A DNA stretch of 64,000 bases. Origin: Candidatus Methylopumilus planktonicus. GTDB lineage: Bacteria; Pseudomonadota; Gammaproteobacteria; Burkholderiales; Methylophilaceae. Shown here piece after piece: positions 34,882 through 43,567 of this stretch (positions are counted from its first letter, which is position 1; each line of letters opens with the position of its first letter). The stretch lies in contig NZ_CP040984.1 in assembly GCF_006364715.1 (NCBI RefSeq), positions 310,001 to 374,000 of the forward strand, given 5' to 3'. Both the position numbers and the translations under genes were made by a program. The notes beneath the pieces are model-generated. The model was given only the letters and a program-made list of their open reading frames with translations. It ran no database searches and was not told the origin of the DNA.

Positions 34882-36150
34882 ATGTCTTTACTTAACAAAT
34901 ACCTGCCTTTTGAAGTTTGGATTGCTTATAGATATATAAAGTTTAAGCAAAAAAATAGCTTCATATCTTTTATTTCAATGACAAGTATGGTTGGAATAGC
35001 TCTTGGAGTTTCAGCACTCATTATTATTCTATCTGTTATGAATGGTTTTCAGGATGAACTTCGAACGCGAATTCTAGGAGTGGCTTCTCATATTGAAATT
35101 ACAAGCTCAAATAATACATTGACACATTGGGAAGATTTAGCAAAAAAACTTCATGAATCTCCTGATGTAGTAGGGTCAGCACCTTATTTAGATGGCCAGG
35201 GCATGTTAGTTAGTGAATTCGGAAGTCAGGGAATCATGCTTCGAGGGATTTCATCAGAACTTGAAGGTAATGTTGATAACCTGGAAAAGAAAGTTAAGGT
35301 TGGTAAGCTATCTGATTTAAAACCTAATGCATTTAATTTGATTTTAGGGATAGATGCTGCAAAGCAACTAGGTATTGTCATTGGAGATAAAGTTAATATT
35401 TTAATTCCGCAAGGCTCTTATACGCCCGCAGGCACATTTCCTAGAATGCGACAATTTAATGTTGCAGGTATTTTTGAAATTGGAATGTATGAATATGATT
35501 CCGGTATGGCGTTAATGAATATAGAAGACGCTCAGAAATTCTTTCAAATGAACGATGCTGTTTCAGGGGTTAGGGTAAAGACTGATGATCTTTTTTTGGC
35601 GCCTTTAGTGGCAAAAAGACTATCAGAAAGCCTGTCGGAATCAGGTGTTTTTTATGTCAGCGATTGGACAAAAAAGCATGCGAATTTTTTCGCAGCTGTT
35701 CAAATGGAAAAAAGAGTGATGTTTATAATTCTGATGCTAATCATTGCGGTTGCGGCATTTAATATTGTTTCTACCTTGGTGATGGCGGTAACTGATAAAA
35801 GATCAGACATTGCAATTCTTAAAACATACGGAGCAAAACCTAAAAGTATCCTATATATATTTATCATTCAGGGTTCTTTGATAGGCTTAATCGGAACTAT
35901 CAGCGGGGTATTTTTGGGAACTGTTGTTGCATTAAATATTCATTCGATCGTGCCTTTTATTGAGCATTTATTCAACGTTCAATTCTTATCCAAGGACATT
36001 TATTATATTTCTGAAGTGCCTTCCAAGCTCTTATATAGCGATGTAAGTGCTATAGCCTTTATCTCGATTTTGTTATCTATTGTTGCCACAATTTATCCAA
36101 GCATAAAAGCTTCTAACACTTCACCTGCTGAGGCGTTAAAGCATGACTAA
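34882..36150 (+). CDS. lolC: Lipoprotein-releasing ABC transporter permease LolC/LolE
   Basis: The inner-membrane permease extracts outer-membrane lipoproteins and hands them to LolA. The protein (422 aa) has an N-terminal transmembrane helix preceded by FEVWIAYRYIKFKQ, a large periplasmic domain (about 60-265), then three helices, the FtsX/MacB-like plan. ATG 34882 is preferred to ATG 34855 because it begins the family N-terminus and because TAGAAT at 34851 looks like a -10 box. Only one permease gene is present before lolD, so it probably works as a homodimer (LolF-like). It overlaps lolD by 8 bases. Confidence 0.9.
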   Translation: MSLLNKYLPFEVWIAYRYIKFKQKNSFISFISMTSMVGIALGVSALIIILSVMNGFQDELRTRILGVASHIEITSSNNTLTHWEDLAKKLHESPDVVGSAPYLDGQGMLVSEFGSQGIMLRGISSELEGNVDNLEKKVKVGKLSDLKPNAFNLILGIDAAKQLGIVIGDKVNILIPQGSYTPAGTFPRMRQFNVAGIFEIGMYEYDSGMALMNIEDAQKFFQMNDAVSGVRVKTDDLFLAPLVAKRLSESLSESGVFYVSDWTKKHANFFAAVQMEKRVMFIILMLIIAVAAFNIVSTLVMAVTDKRSDIAILKTYGAKPKSILYIFIIQGSLIGLIGTISGVFLGTVVALNIHSIVPFIEHLFNVQFLSKDIYYISEVPSKLLYSDVSAIAFISILLSIVATIYPSIKASNTSPAEALKHD

Positions 36151-36820
36151 AAAATTACTTATAGCTTGTAAAGACTTATCTAAGACATTTCCTAGTCTAG
36201 ATGAAGAAATTATTAAAAAGTTAAATCTTAATATCAAAGAAGGTGATCATACAGCTATTGTTGGCGTCTCTGGGTCTGGCAAAAGCACACTTCTTCATCT
36301 CATGGCTGGTCTTGAAAAGGCCTCATCTGGACAGATAGAAATTTTAGATCAAGATATCTCATTTTTAAATCAAGATGAATTGGGAGTTTTGAGAAATACA
36401 CATTTAGGCTTTGTGTATCAATTTCATCATTTGCTCAGTGATTTTAATGCCATAGAAAATGTTGCAATGCCGTTATTAATTAGAAGGTATGGATACAAAC
36501 AGGCTTTTAGGGAGGCTGGGGCACTATTAAAAAAAATAGGTTTAAGTAAAAGGCTGACTCATAAACCATCCGAATTATCTGGGGGCGAAAGGCAGAGAGT
36601 GGCAATCGCGAGATCACTAATTACCAAGCCAAAGTGCATTCTTGCAGATGAGCCCACAGGAAATTTAGATGGAAAAACAGCACATTTTGTATTTGATTTA
36701 TTGCTTGATTTAGCAAAAGAGAATCGTTCAACTCTTGTCCTAGTAACTCATGATATTCAGCTAGCATCAAAATTAAAGTTTCAATATAAATTAAATCAAG
36801 GAAAGCTTAAAAAGACATAA
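36143..36820 (+). CDS. lolD: Lipoprotein-releasing ABC transporter ATPase LolD
   Basis: LolD powers LolCE-type lipoprotein release. The 225-residue ATPase has Walker A GVSGSGKST (41-49), the signature LSGGERQRVA near 144, Walker B CILADEPTG near 168, and a switch histidine in LVTHD. It overlaps lolC by 8 bases, which fixes the assignment among MacB-like ATPases. Confidence 0.95.
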   Translation: MTKKLLIACKDLSKTFPSLDEEIIKKLNLNIKEGDHTAIVGVSGSGKSTLLHLMAGLEKASSGQIEILDQDISFLNQDELGVLRNTHLGFVYQFHHLLSDFNAIENVAMPLLIRRYGYKQAFREAGALLKKIGLSKRLTHKPSELSGGERQRVAIARSLITKPKCILADEPTGNLDGKTAHFVFDLLLDLAKENRSTLVLVTHDIQLASKLKFQYKLNQGKLKKT

Positions 36821-36887
36821 GTTGATTTAAGCAATTATCCAAATATTAAGATAGAATAATGCTCATCAAACATTTGGAGAATTAGAT

Positions 36888-37490
36888 ATGTGGGAAATTA
36901 TCTTAGCCGCTGGATGGCCGATTTGGCCCCTCATTTTTGCATCAATCATTGCTCTAGCTATTATTGGCGAGCGATTTTGGTCATTAAGAGTTGAAATTAT
37001 TGCCCCAAGCGATCTTCTCCCTGAGGTTCAGAACTTATTGAATCAAGGCACCATAAAAAAAGATGTCATTGCAAAAATTAAAGAGCATTCTCTTTTAGGT
37101 GAAATTTTTGCAAGCGCTCTTGTCAATTCAAATACATCCGCAGCTCATATTAAAGAAGCTATAGAAGAGTCAGGCAGATCAGTGAGCTACAAGCTTGAAA
37201 AATACCTATCAACACTTGGTACAATTGCGGCAGTTGCTCCTCTTTTGGGGCTCTTGGGCACGGTAATAGGTATGGTTGATCTTTTTAGTTCATTCACAAA
37301 TAGTGGCCATGATGTGGCTATATTTGCAAGAGGCATTTCAGTGGCCCTGTATAATACGGCAGCAGGTATTGTTGTGGCAGTTCCAGCTATGATTTTTTAT
37401 CGCTTTTTTAGATCTAAAGTAGATGATTTAATCTTTGATATGGAGCAACAAGCTCTTAAGCTGATTGAATCTATGGGCGTTCGTAAATAA
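36888..37490 (+). CDS. exbB: MotA/TolQ/ExbB proton-channel protein, ExbB type
   Basis: ExbB forms the inner-membrane proton channel that energises TonB. The 200-residue protein has three transmembrane segments: an N-terminal one (AAGWPIWPLIFASIIALAII) and two around 110-130 and 150-175, with the signature APLLGLLGTVIGMVDLF. A GGAG ribosome site lies upstream of the ATG. exbD follows within 17 bases. This exbB-exbD-msbA-lpxK-kdsB order is frequent in betaproteobacteria and TonB itself is not nearby. It could alternatively be a TolQ relative serving another partner. Confidence 0.88.
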   Translation: MWEIILAAGWPIWPLIFASIIALAIIGERFWSLRVEIIAPSDLLPEVQNLLNQGTIKKDVIAKIKEHSLLGEIFASALVNSNTSAAHIKEAIEESGRSVSYKLEKYLSTLGTIAAVAPLLGLLGTVIGMVDLFSSFTNSGHDVAIFARGISVALYNTAAGIVVAVPAMIFYRFFRSKVDDLIFDMEQQALKLIESMGVRK

Positions 37491-37506
37491 ATAATTAGGA
37501 TTGCAT

Positions 37507-37920
37507 ATGAATTTTCAACGGGGAAAAAAACACGAAGAGATGGAATTAAACTTAGTTCCTTTAATCGATGTTTTATTAGTTATTATTATTTTCCTTGTTG
37601 TAAGCACAACCTTCTCTAGGTTTAGTGAATTAAAAATTAATCTTCCTACTGCTGAAGCTAATAGCCCCGATAAGAAACCTAACGTTATTAACGTGTCTAT
37701 TTCAGCTGAAGGCGTCTACGCCATAAATGACAATCCCCTTCCTAATAAAAGCCTCGAGTCTATCATTGCGGCCTTAAAAAATTCGTCAAAAGGTGAAAAA
37801 GAAATTCCGGTAATTATTAGTGCAGATGCAAAATGTGAGCATCAGTCCGTCATTAACGTCATGGAAGCCTCAAGACAGGCAGGGTTAACCCATATTACAT
37901 TCTCAACAAAAGTTAACTAA
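37507..37920 (+). CDS. exbD: ExbD/TolR biopolymer transport protein
   Basis: ExbD partners ExbB; its single helix carries the proton-accepting aspartate. The 137-residue protein shows MELNLVPLIDVLLVIIIFLV, where the Asp of LIDVLL is that residue, then a periplasmic domain ending in VMEASRQAGLTHITFSTK. The start ATG 37507 has TTAGGA 6 bases upstream, better than the TTG at 37501. It is followed after about 30 bases by msbA. Confidence 0.9.
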   Translation: MNFQRGKKHEEMELNLVPLIDVLLVIIIFLVVSTTFSRFSELKINLPTAEANSPDKKPNVINVSISAEGVYAINDNPLPNKSLESIIAALKNSSKGEKEIPVIISADAKCEHQSVINVMEASRQAGLTHITFSTKVN

Positions 37921-37949
37921 ACTTTAAAAAGTTAATTTTTCTTGGCCTA

Positions 37950-39704
37950 ATGGCAAAAAATATTAAAAAAATAAGTGAATTTCAGCCAATTAATTTTAGA
38001 TATGTTTATAAAAGACTATTTAAATATACTTGGCAACATAAGTTTATTCTATCTTTAAGTTTAGCTTCGTTGATTGTGCTGTCATTAACTAATACAGCAT
38101 TTCTTGCTATGATTAAAAAAATTACTGACCAGGGATTTGGGTCGGAAATTACAGACAAACAATCTTCCCTAGCCTTGCTTCTTCTTTTGATTATATCGAT
38201 AAGAGCCTTGTCAGGATTATTTTCAACTTATTTTATTAAGTCAACTTCATTAAAGGTTGTTGAAAGTCTTAGATCTGATCTTTTCAAGAGGATTATGATG
38301 TTGCCCATGAATTTTTTTGACAAAAACTCATCAAGTCATATTGTTTCTAAAATAAATAGTGATGTTCAACAGCTCTCAAATGTTATTACAGAGATAGGGT
38401 TTAATCTCATAAAGGACGGGATAAGTTTTATTGGGATAGTTTGTTATATGATTTATTTGGACTGGAAACTTACACTAGTATTTTTATTGTTAGCTCCAAT
38501 CTTGGCTTATTACCTTCAAATAATGTCTCCAAGGCTTAGAGCTGCAGGAACGATTTCGCAGAATGCAAATGGGGAGTTAATCATGGCATCTGATGAGGCT
38601 ATAGCTGCACAAAGAATCGTTAAAATATTTGGAACAGGCCAATACGAAGTTAGTCGATTAAATAGAATTTCAGAAAAAATAAGGAAAATCCAAGCAAAAC
38701 TTATAAGAATTGCAGCTTTAAATTCTTTTACAGTAGAAATTTTAGCGGGCATTGCATTATCGGGAATTGCCTTTTATTCCTTTGGTAAATTTTCTGCAGG
38801 ACAATTTGCAGCGTTCTTTGCAGCTTTATTGATGGTCATTGCCCCAATTAAAAGCTTAACTTCAATAAATGACAAAATTCAAATTGCTATAGCAGCTGCT
38901 AAAAGTGTATTTGGACTGATGGATGAACCCTCAGAGATTGATCGTGGTTCAAAATTAATTAATCGGGCAAAAGGGCATATAAAAATATCTGACTTAACAT
39001 TTAAATACCAAAATAGTAAGCACAATATTCTCGAAGGCATCAATCTGATTATTAAGCCTGGCGATAAAGTAGCGCTTGTTGGTAAGTCAGGCGGAGGAAA
39101 AACAACACTCATTAATTTATTGCCAAGATTTTATCAAATTGATCAAGGCAAAATTTTTCTAGATGGTATTAATATTAATGATTTAAAGTTAAAAAATCTG
39201 CGCAATCAGTTTTCATTGGTAAGCCAAGATACAATTTTATTTAATGACACAATAATGAACAATATAGCTTATGGCAATTTAGAAAGACCAGTAAGTGAAG
39301 AGGAAGTTAAAAAAGCTGCTATCGCAGCAAATGCTTGGGAATTTATTGATCCCCTTCCGAATAAACTAGACCATGAAATCGGCGATAGGGGGGTTAGACT
39401 ATCTGGAGGGCAAAGACAAAGAATTTCAATTGCCCGTGCAATTTTAAAAAATGCACCAATACTTCTTCTTGACGAAGCAACTTCAGCACTTGATTCTCAC
39501 TCAGAAAAATATATTCAGTCTGCCTTGGATAATCTAATGAAAAATAGAACAACTATAGTCATAGCACATAGATTGTCTACAATTTTAAATGCTGATCGAA
39601 TTGTTGTAATTGAGAAATCCAAAGTTATTGATGTTGGAACACATGCAGAATTAATTAGGCGATGCAAACATTATTCAACCTTGTACAAAAAAGGTCTGAA
39701 ATAG
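37950..39704 (+). CDS. msbA: Lipid A export ATP-binding/permease MsbA
   Basis: MsbA flips core lipid A across the inner membrane. The 584-residue half transporter has six membrane helices in about residues 25-320 and a C-terminal ATPase with Walker A GKSGGGKTT near 378, signature LSGGQRQRISIA near 485, and Walker B ILLLDEATSALD near 505. It lies between exbD and lpxK, which supports the lipid A role over a drug exporter. Confidence 0.95.
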   Translation: MAKNIKKISEFQPINFRYVYKRLFKYTWQHKFILSLSLASLIVLSLTNTAFLAMIKKITDQGFGSEITDKQSSLALLLLLIISIRALSGLFSTYFIKSTSLKVVESLRSDLFKRIMMLPMNFFDKNSSSHIVSKINSDVQQLSNVITEIGFNLIKDGISFIGIVCYMIYLDWKLTLVFLLLAPILAYYLQIMSPRLRAAGTISQNANGELIMASDEAIAAQRIVKIFGTGQYEVSRLNRISEKIRKIQAKLIRIAALNSFTVEILAGIALSGIAFYSFGKFSAGQFAAFFAALLMVIAPIKSLTSINDKIQIAIAAAKSVFGLMDEPSEIDRGSKLINRAKGHIKISDLTFKYQNSKHNILEGINLIIKPGDKVALVGKSGGGKTTLINLLPRFYQIDQGKIFLDGININDLKLKNLRNQFSLVSQDTILFNDTIMNNIAYGNLERPVSEEEVKKAAIAANAWEFIDPLPNKLDHEIGDRGVRLSGGQRQRISIARAILKNAPILLLDEATSALDSHSEKYIQSALDNLMKNRTTIVIAHRLSTILNADRIVVIEKSKVIDVGTHAELIRRCKHYSTLYKKGLK

Positions 39705-39708
39705 CATT

Positions 39709-40701
39709 TTGATAGCATACAAGGCTCTCTCTAAGCTTCATTACTCAAAAAGCTTAGCTTCTTTATTTCTTCTGCCGTTATCAGCAATTTATCTCCTAAT
39801 ATCTTTTGCTAGAAAATATCTTTATCGATTTAATCTTTTAAAGTCTTTTAAGATACAGGTCCCTGTGATTGTTATTGGAAACATAACTTCAGGCGGTACC
39901 GGTAAAACTCCTTTAGTGATTCATCTCGCAAATGAATTGAAGAAAAATGGATACCATCCTGGAATCATAAGCAGGGGATATGGCTCTAAAAGAAATGGTG
40001 TATGTGAGGTAAATCAAAAAAGTGATGTGGAAAATATTGGTGATGAACCAATTTTGATTCATAAACATACCCATCTACCAGTTTTTATTGCAAAAGACAG
40101 GGTATTGGCTGCAAAAGCACTTATTAAAAAATATAAAAAAATAGATGTTATTTTATCTGATGATGGAATGCAGCATTATCGTCTAAAGCGTGATATAGAA
40201 ATTTTAGTCATAGATGGGACTAGAAGATTTGGGAATGGGTATCTTCTTCCAGCAGGGCCATTAAGGGAGTCTAAGCGAAAAGTAAAAGCTGTAGATGCTA
40301 TCGTCTGTAATGAAAAAAAAGTGATAGATGGTAGCTATCTCATGAAATATAAGAGTTATTACCTAATTAATCTAAAAACCAAGAAAAAAATTCCATTAAA
40401 TAAGGTGCGCTTAAACAACCTTCATGCACTAGCTGGCATTGGGAACCCAGATCGTTTTTTTAATTACCTAAAGGCATTAGGTTTGGTATTTGATAGCTCT
40501 CCTTATAAAGATCATTATCGTTTTACAAAAAAAGATTTTAAAACGATGAGTGATAAGAATATTATAATGACTGAGAAAGACGCTATTAAATGCGAAAAGT
40601 TTGCTAGGGATAATTTTTGGTATTTGCCAGTTGTTACTGAAATTGACTCAAAATTTACTGATCTTATTTTGAATAAAATGAAAAATATAGCCCATGGATA
40701 A
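39709..40701 (+). CDS. lpxK: Tetraacyldisaccharide 4'-kinase LpxK
   Basis: LpxK phosphorylates the 4' position of the lipid A disaccharide. The 330-residue protein has an N-terminal hydrophobic anchor (LASLFLLPLSAIYLLISFA) and a P-loop GNITSGGTGKTPLV at about residues 57-70; DDGMQHYRLKRDIEI is the catalytic region. It starts at a TTG 4 bases after msbA, since no ATG is near the expected N-terminus, and overlaps the next gene by 8 bases. Confidence 0.93.
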   Translation: MIAYKALSKLHYSKSLASLFLLPLSAIYLLISFARKYLYRFNLLKSFKIQVPVIVIGNITSGGTGKTPLVIHLANELKKNGYHPGIISRGYGSKRNGVCEVNQKSDVENIGDEPILIHKHTHLPVFIAKDRVLAAKALIKKYKKIDVILSDDGMQHYRLKRDIEILVIDGTRRFGNGYLLPAGPLRESKRKVKAVDAIVCNEKKVIDGSYLMKYKSYYLINLKTKKKIPLNKVRLNNLHALAGIGNPDRFFNYLKALGLVFDSSPYKDHYRFTKKDFKTMSDKNIIMTEKDAIKCEKFARDNFWYLPVVTEIDSKFTDLILNKMKNIAHG

Positions 40702-40876
40702 AAATCTATTAAAAATTTTAGTTTGCCCAGTTACTAAGGGGCCATTAATCTATAAAAAAGAACAAAATGAGCTTATATCAAAGTCCGCTAAACTTGCTTA
40801 TCCGATTAAAGATGGTATTCCAATTTTACTGGAGAGTGAGGCGAGAGCAATCAAGAGTGACGAAGATTATTCATGA
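40694..40876 (+). CDS. Trm112-family protein (YcaR-like)
   Basis: A 60-residue protein with the Trm112 fold: DKNLLKILVCPVTKGPLIYK at the start and AYPIKDGIPILLESEARAI at the end. Only one cysteine remains, so the usual zinc ribbon is reduced. Such proteins sit between lpxK and kdsB in many proteobacteria; the role is unknown but may be as a small activator. It overlaps lpxK by 8 bases and kdsB by 4. Confidence 0.88.
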   Translation: MDKNLLKILVCPVTKGPLIYKKEQNELISKSAKLAYPIKDGIPILLESEARAIKSDEDYS

Positions 40877-41622
40877 CATTTAAAATTATTATTCCAGCGA
40901 GATACCAGAGTAGCCGACTAGAGGGGAAGCCTCTTTTGAATATCGCTGGCATTCCCATGGTGATTCATGTTGTAAAGCAATCATTAAAAAGCAAGGCTAA
41001 TGAGGCTGTGGTTGCAACTGACGATCAAAGGATTTTTGATGCTGTTGAAAAGTTTGGGTATAAAGCAATCATGACTAATATTAATCATAAATCTGGCACT
41101 GATCGATTAGCAGAGGTTGTTAATTTGATGCATTGGTCAGATAACGAGATTGTTGTTAATGTTCAGGGAGATGAGCCGCTTATTGATCCATTATTAATTA
41201 ATCAAGTTGCAGAATATTTAGATTATCAAAAAGAAGTATTTGTTTCTACAGCGTGCCATTCTATCTTAGATTACAATGATTTTATAAATCCAAGTAATGT
41301 CAAAGTCGTACTTGATAGAAATTCACAAGCCTTATATTTTAGTCGAGCGCCTATTCCCTTTCCGAGAGATGAGTTTACTCAAAAGATAATTGGAAGAAAA
41401 GGATTCTATAAACATATTGGAATCTATGCTTATCGTGCTAAGTTTCTAAAAGACTTTAATAGAATAGGGGAAGCTGAATTGGAGGACATTGAAAAGTTGG
41501 AGCAGCTTAGAATTCTATATGCAGGTTACAAGATTGGTGTTGTTCAATCAAATGACACGCCCTCGGCTGGAGTTGATACCCCCGAAGATCTTGAAAGGGT
41601 AAGAAAGCTTTTTTCTAATTAA
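40873..41622 (+). CDS. kdsB: 3-deoxy-manno-octulosonate cytidylyltransferase
   Basis: KdsB activates KDO to CMP-KDO for the inner LPS core. The 249-residue protein starts with the nucleotide loop IIPARYQSSRLEGKPLLNIA and has VVATDDQRIFDA, VNVQGDEPLI and GVDTPEDLERV. It ends the envelope operon; its TAA shares bases with the stop codon of the convergent glnB. Confidence 0.96.
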   Translation: MTFKIIIPARYQSSRLEGKPLLNIAGIPMVIHVVKQSLKSKANEAVVATDDQRIFDAVEKFGYKAIMTNINHKSGTDRLAEVVNLMHWSDNEIVVNVQGDEPLIDPLLINQVAEYLDYQKEVFVSTACHSILDYNDFINPSNVKVVLDRNSQALYFSRAPIPFPRDEFTQKIIGRKGFYKHIGIYAYRAKFLKDFNRIGEAELEDIEKLEQLRILYAGYKIGVVQSNDTPSAGVDTPEDLERVRKLFSN

Positions 41623-41957
41623 ATAGCAGATTCACCCGTTTCACTAGTTCTAATCCTCACTACCTCTTCAATATTACTTACAAAAATTTTCCCATCACCA
41701 ATTTTCCCGGTATGTGCTGCTGTAGATATTGCTTCAATGACTTTTTTAACCATTTTGTCTGAAACAATAATGTCTAATTTAATTTTGGGTAGAAAGTCAA
41801 TTACATACTCTGCACCCCTATAGAGTTCAGTGTGGCCTTTTTGTCTTCCAAACCCTTTAACTTCCGTTGCTGTAATCCCATTTATACCAATTTCAGAAAG
41901 AGCCTCTCTTACTTCGTCTAATTTAAATGGTTTAATTACTGCCTCAATTTTTTTCAT
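41619..41957 (-). CDS. glnB: Nitrogen regulatory protein P-II (GlnB/GlnK)
   Basis: P-II senses 2-oxoglutarate, ATP/ADP and glutamine state and controls glutamine synthetase regulation and ammonium transport. The 112-residue protein carries a complete T-loop, GHTELYRGAEYVIDFLPK, with the uridylylation tyrosine at residue 51, and the C-terminal signature TAAHTGKIGDGKIFVS. A ribosome site AAGGA lies 7 bases before the ATG. It lies 22 bases after nadE. No amtB is adjacent, so GlnB versus GlnK is a convention. Confidence 0.93.
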   Translation of the reverse strand: MKKIEAVIKPFKLDEVREALSEIGINGITATEVKGFGRQKGHTELYRGAEYVIDFLPKIKLDIIVSDKMVKKVIEAISTAAHTGKIGDGKIFVSNIEEVVRIRTSETGESAI

Positions 41958-41979
41958 CTAATTTCCTTCTTCATATACA

Positions 41980-43563
41980 TTAATGTTTAAAGGTTATGGG
42001 GTATCTTCTGTCTTTACCAAACGCCCTATGCGTAATTTTCGGCCCTATGGGACTTTGAGCTCTTTTAAATTCGTTATTATTGATTAACTTTACAACGCGA
42101 TTCACATTTTTACTAGAAAAACCTTCTTTTACAATCGACGCTATATCTAGATCTTTTTCAATATAAAGCTCAATTATCTTATCAAGAATTTCATATTTAG
42201 GGAGGCTATTCTGATCAAGCTGGTCATACCTTAATTCAGCTGTAGGCGGTCTTTTAATGATTTCATTTGGAATGATGTTTGATATTGAATTTCTATAATG
42301 TGCTAATTTATAAACCCATGTTTTTGGGACGTCTTTAAGAAGTGCAAAACCTCCTACCATATCTCCATAAAGGGTTGTATAGCCTACAGCAGTTTCACTT
42401 TTATTACTTGTTGATATTACAAGCCCACTAAATTTATTAGACAAAGCCATTAATAAAACACCCCTGATGCGAGCCTGTAAATTTTCTTCAGTTGTATCAA
42501 AAGGCTTATTTTTAAATTCGCTTGATAATGTTTTTCTAAAAAGTTTAAAAATAGATTGAATATCTATTTCTTTGTAATTGACACCTGTATTTTTAATCAT
42601 TTTGCGAGATTCAATAATGCTTATTTTTGCGGTAAATTCCGAAGGCATCATGACAGCAGTAATATCTCTTTTGTCAAATACGTCATTTGCTAGCGCTAGA
42701 ACCAAAGCAGAATCTATACCACCAGATAGACCTATAAATATGCTTTTAAAGTTATTCTTAACTACATAATCTCTAAGTCCTAATTTAAGCGCCTCATATA
42801 AATGTGCTTCCTTGTTATAAAAAGTATTATTAATGTTTGCTTTTAAAAAAACATCAATAATCGCTGTTTCTTCTTTAAAAAATGATAACTGATGAGTAAG
42901 CTTCGCTTGTTTGTTAACAACAAAAGAGCCGCCATCAAATATGAGCTCATCTTGACCTCCAATTGCATTGAGGTAGATCACAGTAGATTTTGTTTCCTTA
43001 GCTAGCTTAGTAATGACTTTTACTCGAGCATCATATTTTTCTATTTCATAAGGGGACGCATTAACTACAATAATGACATCAACTAATTTTTTCTTAAGTA
43101 ATTTGCTTGGGGAAAGACTCCAAGCATCTTCGCAAATAAGAAGACCAATCTTTAAACTCTTATGTTTAAAAATAAATTCTTTTTCACCCGGCTCAAAATA
43201 TCTATTTTCATCAAATACACCATAATTTGGCAGAATTTTTTTAAAATAGGTACCTTGAATTTTTCCATTAAAAAGTAATGATGCTGCATTGTATATTTTG
43301 CCGCCTTTTTTTAATGGGTGCCCAACAATTACTTTTATAGAAGGTAAGGCTTGCGCAATCCTCGTCAGTGATTTTGAACATGCTTTAAGAAAATCTTCTC
43401 TTAAGACAAGATCTTCAGGTGGGTAGCCGCACAAAGAGAGTTCAGGAGTAATAAGTAATTCAGCCCCGTTTTCAGCAGCTTCTGTGGCTCGCTTAATAAT
43501 AAGAATACTGTTGTTTTCAATATCACCAACAAACGAATTTATTTGTGCTAGAGCTATTTTCAT
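41980..43563 (-). CDS. nadE: Glutamine-dependent NAD+ synthetase NadE
   Basis: NadE amidates nicotinate adenine dinucleotide to NAD+. The 527-residue, two-domain form has an N-terminal nitrilase-type glutaminase (ELSLCGYPPEDL, lysine in KKILPNYGVFDENRYF, cysteine in LLICEDAW) and a C-terminal synthetase with PP-loop GLSGGIDSALVLAL near residue 274. ATG 43563 starts the family N-terminus MKIALAQINSFVGD; a longer reading from 43638 would overlap the ankyrin gene. It lies 4 bases after the ankyrin gene. Confidence 0.95.
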   Translation of the reverse strand: MKIALAQINSFVGDIENNSILIIKRATEAAENGAELLITPELSLCGYPPEDLVLREDFLKACSKSLTRIAQALPSIKVIVGHPLKKGGKIYNAASLLFNGKIQGTYFKKILPNYGVFDENRYFEPGEKEFIFKHKSLKIGLLICEDAWSLSPSKLLKKKLVDVIIVVNASPYEIEKYDARVKVITKLAKETKSTVIYLNAIGGQDELIFDGGSFVVNKQAKLTHQLSFFKEETAIIDVFLKANINNTFYNKEAHLYEALKLGLRDYVVKNNFKSIFIGLSGGIDSALVLALANDVFDKRDITAVMMPSEFTAKISIIESRKMIKNTGVNYKEIDIQSIFKLFRKTLSSEFKNKPFDTTEENLQARIRGVLLMALSNKFSGLVISTSNKSETAVGYTTLYGDMVGGFALLKDVPKTWVYKLAHYRNSISNIIPNEIIKRPPTAELRYDQLDQNSLPKYEILDKIIELYIEKDLDIASIVKEGFSSKNVNRVVKLINNNEFKRAQSPIGPKITHRAFGKDRRYPITFKH

Positions 43564-43567
43564 AGTT

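Noticed and set aside
40694..40876. The Trm112-like gene as a chance frame because of its small size
   Set aside because: Rejected as chance because the protein matches the Trm112 pattern and overlaps lpxK and kdsB in the usual order.
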